DNA of 64,000 nt from UBA877 sp034436335 (GTDB lineage: Bacteria; Chloroflexota; Anaerolineae; Anaerolineales; Villigracilaceae), in the NCBI GenBank assembly GCA_034436335.1, contig DAOTVO010000037.1, positions 1 to 64,000 on the forward strand, in the 5' to 3' direction. Positions within the stretch are counted from its first letter, which is position 1; each line of letters begins with the position of its first letter. Below are positions 41,079-48,309 of the stretch, one piece after another. Made by a program: the position numbers and the translations under genes. The notes under the pieces are model-generated. The model saw nothing but the letters and a program-made list of their open reading frames with translations. It had not been told where the DNA came from and searched no databases.

Positions 41079-42083
41079 TTAGAGTGCATGCAAGCGGCGC
41101 AGATATTCCACTCGGTGGCGGACTTCTGGCTCCGGATAAGGGCTGGGGTCGGTGGCGTGGAAGGGAGTAGCCGTTAGAGCGCAGAGAACAGCCTCCACCC
41201 CCGAGGCCAGGCGCCGCGGGTTGTAACCGCCCTCCAGCACACAGAGCAGCCTGCCCTCGCAGAGCGACTCAGAGAGAGTCACCAACCGTTGCGCCAAGGC
41301 AAAATAACCCGCCGAGGAGAGACCGAGTTCGGCCAAAGGATCCTCCCAGTGACTGTCAAAGCCGGCTGAGACAAAAATCATTTCAGGAGCGAACTTCTCC
41401 AGCAAGGGGGTCAGCAGATGATCGGCAATCTGGGCGAAGATCACGTCGCCGCTCCGAGGGGGAAGAGGCAGGTTGACAATGCGGCCGCGCGCATGCGGCG
41501 CATCCTCCATCCAACCGCTGCGGCCGGGGTAAATGTGCTCTTGGTGAGTCGAAAAGTAAGCCACGCGTGGCTCATCCCAAAAGACGGCCTGGGTGCCGTT
41601 GCCGTGATGCGCGTCAAAGTCGAAGATAAGCACGCGCTCCAGGCCAAAGTCCAGAGCACGGCGGGCAGCGATGGCCACGTTATTCAGCAAGCAAAAGCCC
41701 ATCGCGGCCTGCGGCTCGGCATGATGCCCCGGCGGGCGGACGATGGCAAAACCATTGCGCGCCCGCCCATCCAAAATGGCCTCGGCGCAAAGCAAGGCCG
41801 CGCCGGCAGATAGGAAGGCATCGGCAAACGTGGAGGCGGTGACATAGGTCGGGGCATAGTCAATCAGTCCTGGCCCCTCTCGGCAAGCGCCTTCTAGGCG
41901 CGCCAACATCTGTTCGGTATGGACGGCGGTCACAGCCGCGCGTGGCGCCGGTGTTGGGTCAAGAAGGGTCACAGCGTAGGGTTTTGATTCCCACGCGCCA
42001 AGAAATTCGAAGCGGGCGGGAGATTCTGGATGGTCGGGAAAAAGATGCCCGGGCGAGGGGACAAACGTGCAGACGGTGCTCAT
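41079..42083 (-). CDS. Histone deacetylase-family protein
   Basis: 334 aa. It contains RPPGHHAEPQAAMGFCLLNNVAIAA (His-His dyad) and DFDAHHGNGTQAVFW (zinc ligands), plus VSAGFDSHWEDPLAEL and LEGGYN. The class II HDAC / acetoin utilisation / acetylpolyamine amidohydrolase branch removes acetyl from lysine or polyamines. The ATG overlaps the CYTH gene stop by four bases. The substrate is unknown. Confidence 0.93.
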   Translation of the reverse strand: MSTVCTFVPSPGHLFPDHPESPARFEFLGAWESKPYAVTLLDPTPAPRAAVTAVHTEQMLARLEGACREGPGLIDYAPTYVTASTFADAFLSAGAALLCAEAILDGRARNGFAIVRPPGHHAEPQAAMGFCLLNNVAIAARRALDFGLERVLIFDFDAHHGNGTQAVFWDEPRVAYFSTHQEHIYPGRSGWMEDAPHARGRIVNLPLPPRSGDVIFAQIADHLLTPLLEKFAPEMIFVSAGFDSHWEDPLAELGLSSAGYFALAQRLVTLSESLCEGRLLCVLEGGYNPRRLASGVEAVLCALTATPFHATDPSPYPEPEVRHRVEYLRRLHAL

Positions 42084-42592
42084 CGCTGTTCAAGCAAGTC
42101 TAGGTACGCGCCCTGCAGCAGGTCTTCGTCGCAAATGCCGAGACGGTTCATCAGGTCGCGGGCGACGACCTGGCCTTCGGCGTCAGTCTGTCCATCTCGC
42201 AGGACGACTTCCAGTTCCAGGAAGTGGCCGAGGCCCTCCACATCGTCGAGGTGGATGCGCGTCTGACCCGCCATGTAAAGATAACGCGTTTTGCGGACGA
42301 CGCCGCGCACGCCGAGGGCCAGTGAGAGGACCGTCTTCAGGTTTTCCGGGTCGCGGGTCTCGAAGATGTGATAGTCGGAGCGCTTCGGGCCGTCCTGGTC
42401 GGGGCGTTCGTAGTAGACCAGTTGAGCGCGGTCGGGGGCAAGTTGGCGCAGTTTCAGGCGGCCGCGCAGGACGTGGAAGAAGGTGTCTTCCTGGGGGATG
42501 ATTTCGACCGGCGTATCGCTCAGGGCAGCGGCGCGGGTTTGCAGGTCCGAGAAGTGGCGAGCAAGGGCTTTGATTTCAATATTCGCAGGCAT
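42080..42592 (-). CDS. CYTH domain protein (class IV adenylate cyclase-like)
   Basis: 170 aa. Begins MPANIEIKALARHFSDL, with the EIK start typical of CYTH, followed by KLRQL, YERPD, KTRYLYMAGQTRIHLDDVEGLGHFLELEVVL (metal-binding acidic tunnel strands). CYTH enzymes act on triphosphates: cAMP synthesis or inorganic triphosphatase. Which one applies is undecided. TAAAAT ends 6 nt before the ATG, so the operon message is leaderless. Confidence 0.9.
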   Translation of the reverse strand: MPANIEIKALARHFSDLQTRAAALSDTPVEIIPQEDTFFHVLRGRLKLRQLAPDRAQLVYYERPDQDGPKRSDYHIFETRDPENLKTVLSLALGVRGVVRKTRYLYMAGQTRIHLDDVEGLGHFLELEVVLRDGQTDAEGQVVARDLMNRLGICDEDLLQGAYLDLLEQR

Positions 42593-42598
42593 GCAACG

Positions 42599-42604
42599 AT
42601 TTTA
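42599..42604 (-). promoter_or_regulatory. -10 box 6 nt before the CYTH start
   Basis: TAAAAT on the minus strand, six bases before the ATG. It diverges from the antiporter promoter 30 bp away. Confidence 0.5.
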
Positions 42605-42633
42605 CCCTGTTTCTGCCACTTCAAGTTATGTGG

Positions 42634-42639
42634 TAAACT
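42634..42639 (+). promoter_or_regulatory. -10 box 9 nt before the antiporter start
   Basis: TAAACT with TTCTGC 17 bp upstream as a possible -35. It leaves a leader of about 2 nt. Confidence 0.5.
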
Positions 42640-42648
42640 TTTCAGGCT

Positions 42649-43893
42649 ATGTCGCCATTCCTTCAACTCCTTGTCGAATTGATCATCATCTTGATTGCGG
42701 CCAAAGCGGCCGGCTATTTGAGCGCCCGGCTGGGGCAGCCCTCTGTGCTGGGCGAGATTCTGGTGGGCGTTCTCCTGGGGCCGTCCCTGCTGGATATCAC
42801 CCACCTGGTCTTTGTGAAAGATAAGGCCTTGCCCGAATTTATTCATGAATTGGGTGAATTAGGCGTATTGTTTCTGATGTTTATGGCTGGGCTGGAATTG
42901 CACTTCAACGAATTGACGCGCAACACGCGCGTCTCGGCGCTGGCCGGGACGCTAGGCGTGCTCTTGCCGGTCGGCGCCGGCTGGGGCCTTGGGCGTTTGT
43001 TCGGTCAGACGGACAACGCGGCCATCTTCCTAGGATTGGCTATGGGGGCCACTTCGGTCAGCATTTCGGCGCAGACGCTTATGGAACTCAAAATGCTGCG
43101 CAGCCGCGTGGGGCTCGGCCTGCTGGGTGCAGCCGTGTTCGACGACATCTTGATCATTTTGCTGTTCTCTGCCTTCCTGGCACTGACCACCGGGGCTGGC
43201 AACGGCCTGGTTGGCCTGCTAATTGTGAGCGGAAAAATGCTGCTCTTCTTGGGGCTCTCGATCGCCTTCGGCCTGCTGGTCTTGCCTCGTCTGGCGCGTT
43301 TGGCGGCATATCTCCCGGTGAGCCAGAGCGTGTTGAGTCTGGCGATCATCATCGCCCTCATCTACGGCGTGGCCGCGGAGGTGGTCGGCGGCATGGCTGC
43401 CATCACCGGCGCGTTTATCGCCGGCCTGATGTTTTCTCGCAGCCACGAGAAGGAACGTATTGAGCCTGGAATGCAGTCCCTCGCATACGGTTTCTTTGTG
43501 CCGATCTTTTTCATCAGCATCGGCCTATCGGTGAATCTGCGTCAGGTGCAGGTCAGCGCCATTTGGCTGACCCTTGCCATCATTGCCACAGCCCTGGCAA
43601 CAAAATTTTTGGGCGCCGGCCTGGGCGCGCGCCTGGGCGGCCTGACCTGGCGCGAAGCCTGGCAATTAGGCGCAGGCATGATCTCGCGCGGCGAGGTGGG
43701 GCTCATCGTCGCCAGCGTGGGAATTGCCGAAGGCCTGGCCTCACAGGAGGAATTTTCTGCCATTGTCGGCATGGTGATCGTCAGCACCTTGGTCACGCCG
43801 CCTCTATTGCATCTTCTATTCAAAGAACCGGGGAAAAGAAAAGGTGAACATCCCAACTTGAGCAAGTCCAAAACGGGCGAGGAGAGTGCCTGA
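42649..43893 (+). CDS. CPA2-type cation:proton antiporter
   Basis: 414 aa with about 12-13 membrane helices. It has the Na/H exchanger fold of the KefB/NapA branch: LGQPSVLGEILVGVLLGPS, LFLMFMAGLEL, TSVSISAQTLMEL, and AAVFDDILIILL with the ion-binding Asp pair. The C-terminus is short and basic, without the RCK/TrkA-N domain of Kef. The following PII-like gene overlaps the stop codon, suggesting it supplies the regulatory domain as a separate subunit. Confidence 0.92.
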   Translation: MSPFLQLLVELIIILIAAKAAGYLSARLGQPSVLGEILVGVLLGPSLLDITHLVFVKDKALPEFIHELGELGVLFLMFMAGLELHFNELTRNTRVSALAGTLGVLLPVGAGWGLGRLFGQTDNAAIFLGLAMGATSVSISAQTLMELKMLRSRVGLGLLGAAVFDDILIILLFSAFLALTTGAGNGLVGLLIVSGKMLLFLGLSIAFGLLVLPRLARLAAYLPVSQSVLSLAIIIALIYGVAAEVVGGMAAITGAFIAGLMFSRSHEKERIEPGMQSLAYGFFVPIFFISIGLSVNLRQVQVSAIWLTLAIIATALATKFLGAGLGARLGGLTWREAWQLGAGMISRGEVGLIVASVGIAEGLASQEEFSAIVGMVIVSTLVTPPLLHLLFKEPGKRKGEHPNLSKSKTGEESA

Positions 43894-44264
43894 TGTACAT
43901 GATTTTATTTGTCCTCAATGACCCTGACCAATTGGAGAAAATCCTCGACGCATGGGAAGAAGCCGGTGTAAGTGGGATTACCGTCTTGCCCAGCACGGGG
44001 CTAGGCCGCATCCGTCAAAAGGAAGGTCTACGCGACGATGTGCCGCTCATTCCCAGCCTGGAAGATTTCTACCATCATGAGGCCGATATCAGCCACACGC
44101 TGTTCACACTCATCAAAGATGAGACGTTAGCGCAAAAAGTGCTCCAGGCAACCGAAGCCATCGTCGGCAGACTGGACGAGCCGGGGAACGGCATCCTAGC
44201 CGTCATTCCCACAGTTCAGGTACACGGCCTCATCAAACGCGCTTCGAATGGCGAGGCAGAATAA
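43893..44264 (+). CDS. PII-like regulatory protein
   Basis: 123 aa. The pattern is ferredoxin-like, as in PII/CutA: a first strand MILFVLNDPDQLEKILDAWEEAGVSGITVL, a GLGRIRQ turn, a T-loop-like middle (DDVPLIPSLEDFYHHEADISH), and a closing helix-strand IVGRLDEPGNGILAVIPV-type that matches the DGxGxIFV end of PII. It starts one base inside the antiporter stop (TGATG). By analogy with other PII-like partners of transporters it may bind a nucleotide and gate the antiporter. Family placement is by pattern only. Confidence 0.75.
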   Translation: MYMILFVLNDPDQLEKILDAWEEAGVSGITVLPSTGLGRIRQKEGLRDDVPLIPSLEDFYHHEADISHTLFTLIKDETLAQKVLQATEAIVGRLDEPGNGILAVIPTVQVHGLIKRASNGEAE

Positions 44265-44314
44265 CTGCTTCGCCGTTTTTCTTGGGCAACTGCCCAAAAG
44301 GGGACTTAAGTCAT

Positions 44315-44343
44315 TTGCACCTCATTTACGAAGGTGCTACACT
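44315..44343 (+). promoter_or_regulatory. Promoter of the 44387-49461 operon
   Basis: TTGCAC, 17 bp spacer, TACACT. It gives a leader of about 37 nt ending in GGAGGAG before the ATG at 44387. No other good promoter is visible until after 49461. Confidence 0.7.
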
Positions 44344-44386
44344 ATTCATGACTCATCGTATATCTCTTTGAATTGTTGGAGGAGCA

Positions 44387-44791
44387 ATGAAACCCGTCAC
44401 CTGGATGTATATCGGCGCCGTCATCCTTCTCCTGATGGCCGCCTGCGGGATAGGCGTTGGCGGATTCGTTTACCTCGCATCTCTCGACCCCGTTCAGGGA
44501 CAGCCCGAGTGGGCGACCCTCGGCGGCGCGCTGGCCTGCCTGGGCCTCCTCTTTGTGGCAGGCGGCGTCACGCTGATTGCCCTGGCAGTGCGGAAGACGA
44601 AGCAGGAGACGGCGCAGAACATCACCGTCAAAGTGGATTTGCCCGGCGAGACTTCAGTGGAGGCCATCAAGTGTCAGTCCTGCGGCGGGACCATTACCGC
44701 GAGCGACATCAAAATTGTCAACGGCGCGCCGATGGTCAACTGTCCCTACTGTCACACCGTTTATCAATTGACCGAACAGCCAAAGTGGTGA
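44387..44791 (+). CDS. Two-helix membrane protein with zinc ribbon
   Basis: 134 aa. Two membrane helices (about 8-32 and 46-67) are followed by a soluble tail that forms a zinc ribbon from CQSCGG and CPYCHTVYQL, of the kind found in the nucleic-acid or protein-binding ends of TFIIB-like ribbons. It is the first gene of the operon with the DUF2207-like and radical SAM genes. No known family is recognised. Confidence 0.7.
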   Translation: MKPVTWMYIGAVILLLMAACGIGVGGFVYLASLDPVQGQPEWATLGGALACLGLLFVAGGVTLIALAVRKTKQETAQNITVKVDLPGETSVEAIKCQSCGGTITASDIKIVNGAPMVNCPYCHTVYQLTEQPKW

Positions 44792-44840
44792 CAAAAGTCC
44801 CTTTTTGTCTGTTGCCTTTTGCTTTTCCTCTGGAGGCGCG

Positions 44841-46523
44841 ATGAAACTCCGTTTGATTGCTTCCCTCTTACTGGTCGCTTTCATGTTTACGCTCACATCC
44901 AGCGTCCAGGCGCAGACTTATCTCTTCAGCCTGGATTCGGAGACCGTGCATGTCTTCTGGAATGCCGACGGCTCGGTGGCGCTGGACTATGTTTTCGTCT
45001 TCACCAACAGTCCCAGCGCCGACCCGATAGATTTTGTGGATGTGGGCATGCCGCATGAGTATTACGACTGGAACAGCATTTCAGCGGATGTCAACGGCAT
45101 CCCGGTAGGCATTTCCAGCGATTATTACGGCAGCGGTTACGGCTTCGCGGTGGACCTGGGGGCGCAGGCCATTCATCCGGGACGCAACGGAAGCGTACAC
45201 GTTTTCGTCGGGCGCGTGACCCACATGCTCTATCCTTCTACCGAATACCCAGATACGCATGTCAGCGGTCAGTTTTCGCCGACCTGGTTCGGCTCCGAGT
45301 ACGTGACTGGTTCCACGAACCTGACCGTTGTCTTCCACCTGCCGCCGGGCGTCCAACCTGAGGAACCATTTTATTATCCGGTCAAAGGCGGTTGGCCGTG
45401 CGACACGGCCCCTGCAGCGGCCTACGACAGCGATGGACGCATTACCTATACCTGGGCCTGCCCGAAAGCCAACGGATACACCCAATATACCTTTGGCCTT
45501 TCCTTCCCCAAAAAGTACATTCCCGAAGAGGCTATCATCACCACGCCGCCTCCATTCAAGCCTTCTGGCGGCGGATTTGATTTCGACAGCCTGCTTGGTT
45601 TTGTCTTTTGCTGCTGCTTTGCCGGGCTTTTTGTCGGCTTGCCGGTCTTTAGCATTGTGAGCGAACGCAAGCGCAAACTGCAATACCTGCCGCCGAAAAT
45701 TGCCCTCGAGGGACACGGCATCAAGCGCGGTCTGACCGCGGTCGAAGCAGCCGTCCTGATGCAGGAGCCGCTCGACAAGGTGATGACCATGATTCTCTTC
45801 GGCGTGGTCAAGAAGGGCGCCGCCGAAGTCGTCCAGCGCGACCCGCTCGAATTGAAAGTCGCCTCCCCCCTCCCCGAAAACCTGCACGAGTACGAAAAGA
45901 ATTTCCTGGCCGCTTTTGCCGAACCCAAACTGGCCGACCAGCGCAAAGCCCTGCAAGAGATGATGGTCAAACTGGTCAAGTCGGTGGAAGAGAAGATGAA
46001 AGGCTTCAGCCGCCGCGAGACTGTTGATTACTACAAAGCCATCATGGAGCGCGCCTGGCAGCAAATCGAAGCCGCCGGCACGCCCGAAGTCAAGAGCGAA
46101 ATCTACGAGCAGGCCCTCGAATGGACAATGCTCGACAAGGACTACGACGAGCGCACCCGCCGCGTCTTCACCGGCCCGGTCTTCCTGCCCACCTGGTGGG
46201 GACGCTACGACCCGGCCTACCGTCCGGTCGCGACCGCCGGGAGCGGCGGAGGCGGCAAAGTGGCCGCGCCGTCCACCTCCGGCGGCGGGCGCATCAGCGT
46301 ACCCGGCTCCGCCTTTGCGGCCTCAGTGGTCGGTAGTGTCCAAAGCCTGGCCAGCCGCACGCTGGGCGATGTCAAGACCTTCACCTCCGGCGTGACCAAC
46401 CGCACCAATCCGTTGCCGAAATCTTCCTCGTCCGGCGGGTATCGCGGCGGAGGCGGTCACTCTTGCGCTTGCGCCTGTGCTTGCGCCGGCTGTGCCTGCG
46501 CCTGCGCGGGCGGAGGTCGCTAG
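44841..46523 (+). CDS. DUF2207-like exported membrane protein with Cys-Ala tail
   Basis: 560 aa. Signal peptide 1-25, then an extracytoplasmic beta-rich domain to about 245 (DUF2207-like). One membrane helix follows near 258-285 (LLGFVFCCCFAGLFVGL), then a cytoplasmic domain with GLTAVEAAVLMQEPLDKVMT resembling the winged segment of DUF2207, and a helical stretch. After about residue 470 the protein is Gly/Ser-rich. It ends with His540-Ser then four Cys-Ala units, Gly, three Cys-Ala units, and Gly-Gly-Gly-Arg. The seven tail cysteines next to a radical SAM/SPASM gene suggest a modification substrate. GGAGG precedes the ATG. Confidence 0.8.
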   Translation: MKLRLIASLLLVAFMFTLTSSVQAQTYLFSLDSETVHVFWNADGSVALDYVFVFTNSPSADPIDFVDVGMPHEYYDWNSISADVNGIPVGISSDYYGSGYGFAVDLGAQAIHPGRNGSVHVFVGRVTHMLYPSTEYPDTHVSGQFSPTWFGSEYVTGSTNLTVVFHLPPGVQPEEPFYYPVKGGWPCDTAPAAAYDSDGRITYTWACPKANGYTQYTFGLSFPKKYIPEEAIITTPPPFKPSGGGFDFDSLLGFVFCCCFAGLFVGLPVFSIVSERKRKLQYLPPKIALEGHGIKRGLTAVEAAVLMQEPLDKVMTMILFGVVKKGAAEVVQRDPLELKVASPLPENLHEYEKNFLAAFAEPKLADQRKALQEMMVKLVKSVEEKMKGFSRRETVDYYKAIMERAWQQIEAAGTPEVKSEIYEQALEWTMLDKDYDERTRRVFTGPVFLPTWWGRYDPAYRPVATAGSGGGGKVAAPSTSGGGRISVPGSAFAASVVGSVQSLASRTLGDVKTFTSGVTNRTNPLPKSSSSGGYRGGGGHSCACACACAGCACACAGGGR

Positions 46524-46539
46524 TCGCTGACGGAAACCG

Positions 46540-47919
46540 ATGGGCATTCAGGGTTTGCTCGACTCGCTAAAACAACGACGGTCCACGCTCGACCGTCCCT
46601 CGTCCGGCCTGTACCACTACCGCCTCGAGCGCGCCGGCGAAAAATCCCGCCTCCACCTGCGCCTCGACCCCGACGGCCGCGGCACGCTGGTCGTCAACGC
46701 CAGCCGCATCCTGCACCTCAACCCGACCGCCGCGCTGATGGCCTATCTGCTGCTCGAACAGGTGGACCAGGCCGCCGCCGTGCGCGCCATCTGCAAGCAA
46801 TACCGTGTCAGCCGCCAACAAGCCCTGGCCGACCTGCAAACCCTCGACCGGCAACTCCAAGAACTCCTGCGCCCCGACGGCGCCTGCCCGATTCACGACC
46901 TCGACCTGGAAACCCTCGCCCCCTTCTCGGCGCGGCCGACCGCCCCCTACCGCCTCGACCTGGCCCTCACCTACCGCTGCAACAACGACTGCGCCCACTG
47001 CTACAACGTCCAGCATCCGGCGCCGGGAACTGAGACCGGCGAACTGACCACCGACGACTGGCGCCTCGTTCTCGATAAAGCCTGGGCGCTGGGCATCCCG
47101 CACATCGTCTTCACCGGCGGCGAGCCGACCCTGCGCGACGACCTGCCCGACCTCATCGCCCACGCCGAAGCCAACGGCCAGATCACCGGCCTCAACACCA
47201 ACGCCCGCCGTCTGGCCGACCCGCAGTACGTCGCCCGCCTGGTGGAAGCCGGCCTCGACCACGTCCAAATCACGCTCGAATCCGCCGACCCCGCAGTCCA
47301 CAACCAGATGGTGCGCGCCCGCGCTTTCGAGCAGACCGTGCGCGGCATCCGCAACGCGTTGGCCTCGCCGCTCTTCGTCATGACCAACACCACCATGCTG
47401 CGCACGAACGTCCACATCCTCCCGGCCACGCTCGACTTCCTGGCCGAACTCGGCGTCCCGACCGTCGGCCTGAACGCCCTCATCTACTCCGGGCGCGGCG
47501 CGACTGTCGGCACGGGCCTCTCGGAGGCCGAACTCGCCCCCCTGCTCGAACTTGCCCGCCGCAAGACCGAAGAACATGGCCAGCGTCTCATCTGGTACAC
47601 GCCGACGCAATACTGCAATTTCGACCCCGTCCAAATGGATTTGGGCGTCAAGGGCTGCACGGCGGCGCTCTACAACATGTGCGTCGAACCCGATGGCGGC
47701 GTCCTGCCCTGCCAGTCCTACTATCACCAACTCGGCAACCTGCTCGCCGACGAGTGGCAGACCATCTGGGAACATCCCCTCGCCGTCCGTCTGCGCGAGC
47801 GCCAGGGCCTGCCGGAAAAATGCAACGGTTGTCTGCTGCTCGCCGAGTGCGGCGGCGGCTGCCCCCTTCAATTCGCAAACTTGCCAACCTGCGAACCTTC
47901 CAACCTTCCAACGTCCTAA
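46540..47919 (+). CDS. PqqD-fused radical SAM/SPASM protein
   Basis: 459 aa. The N-terminal PqqD-like peptide-recognition domain spans about 38-112. The radical SAM core follows with the 4Fe-4S motif Cys147-x3-Cys151-x2-Cys154 and GGEP at 193-196. The C-terminal SPASM region carries Cys373, 381, 391 and the CX2CX5CX3C set 428/431/437/441 for auxiliary clusters. Such enzymes modify peptides (thioether, epimerisation, decarboxylation). The last 18 residues come from repeated CCAACCTTCC-type DNA. The gene starts 16 nt after the Cys-Ala protein, its likely target. Confidence 0.9.
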   Translation: MGIQGLLDSLKQRRSTLDRPSSGLYHYRLERAGEKSRLHLRLDPDGRGTLVVNASRILHLNPTAALMAYLLLEQVDQAAAVRAICKQYRVSRQQALADLQTLDRQLQELLRPDGACPIHDLDLETLAPFSARPTAPYRLDLALTYRCNNDCAHCYNVQHPAPGTETGELTTDDWRLVLDKAWALGIPHIVFTGGEPTLRDDLPDLIAHAEANGQITGLNTNARRLADPQYVARLVEAGLDHVQITLESADPAVHNQMVRARAFEQTVRGIRNALASPLFVMTNTTMLRTNVHILPATLDFLAELGVPTVGLNALIYSGRGATVGTGLSEAELAPLLELARRKTEEHGQRLIWYTPTQYCNFDPVQMDLGVKGCTAALYNMCVEPDGGVLPCQSYYHQLGNLLADEWQTIWEHPLAVRLRERQGLPEKCNGCLLLAECGGGCPLQFANLPTCEPSNLPTS

Positions 47920-47929
47920 CGGAGACCCC

Positions 47930-48271
47930 ATGCCTGAACTCTCCTGGTTCAAAGAACTTCCCCTCGCCATCACCATCTGCGACGCCGACGGCATCCTCCT
48001 CGACATGAACGACGCCGCCGCCAAAATCTTCGAAGCGGACGGCGGCCGCGCCCTCATCGGCTCCAACCTCCTCGACTGTCACCCTGCCCAGGCGCGCCGC
48101 AAACTGGAAGACATGATGGCACGCCGAGAGAAAAACATCTACACCATCGAAAAGAACGGCCGCAAAAAACTCATTTACCAGACCCCCTGGTACCGAGATG
48201 GTCAGTACGCCGGATTCGTCGAACTTTCCATGGAAATCCCCTTCGATATGCCCCACTTCCTGCGCACCTAA
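47930..48271 (+). CDS. Single-domain PAS protein
   Basis: 113 aa, one PAS fold: AITICDADGILLDMNDAAAKIFEADGG, then IGSNLLDCHPAQARRKLEDMM, and IYQTPWYRDGQYAGFVELSMEIP. The CHP motif is typical of a PAS group found in anaerobes and next to DUF438. It probably binds a small ligand or haem and acts as a redox or signal sensor. GGAGAC precedes the ATG. It lies 10 nt after the radical SAM gene and before its cysteine-free paralogue. Confidence 0.85.
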   Translation: MPELSWFKELPLAITICDADGILLDMNDAAAKIFEADGGRALIGSNLLDCHPAQARRKLEDMMARREKNIYTIEKNGRKKLIYQTPWYRDGQYAGFVELSMEIPFDMPHFLRT

Positions 48272-48309
48272 CCGTTGACCTTCGACTTTTGACTTGCAAG
48301 GAGGCCCCC

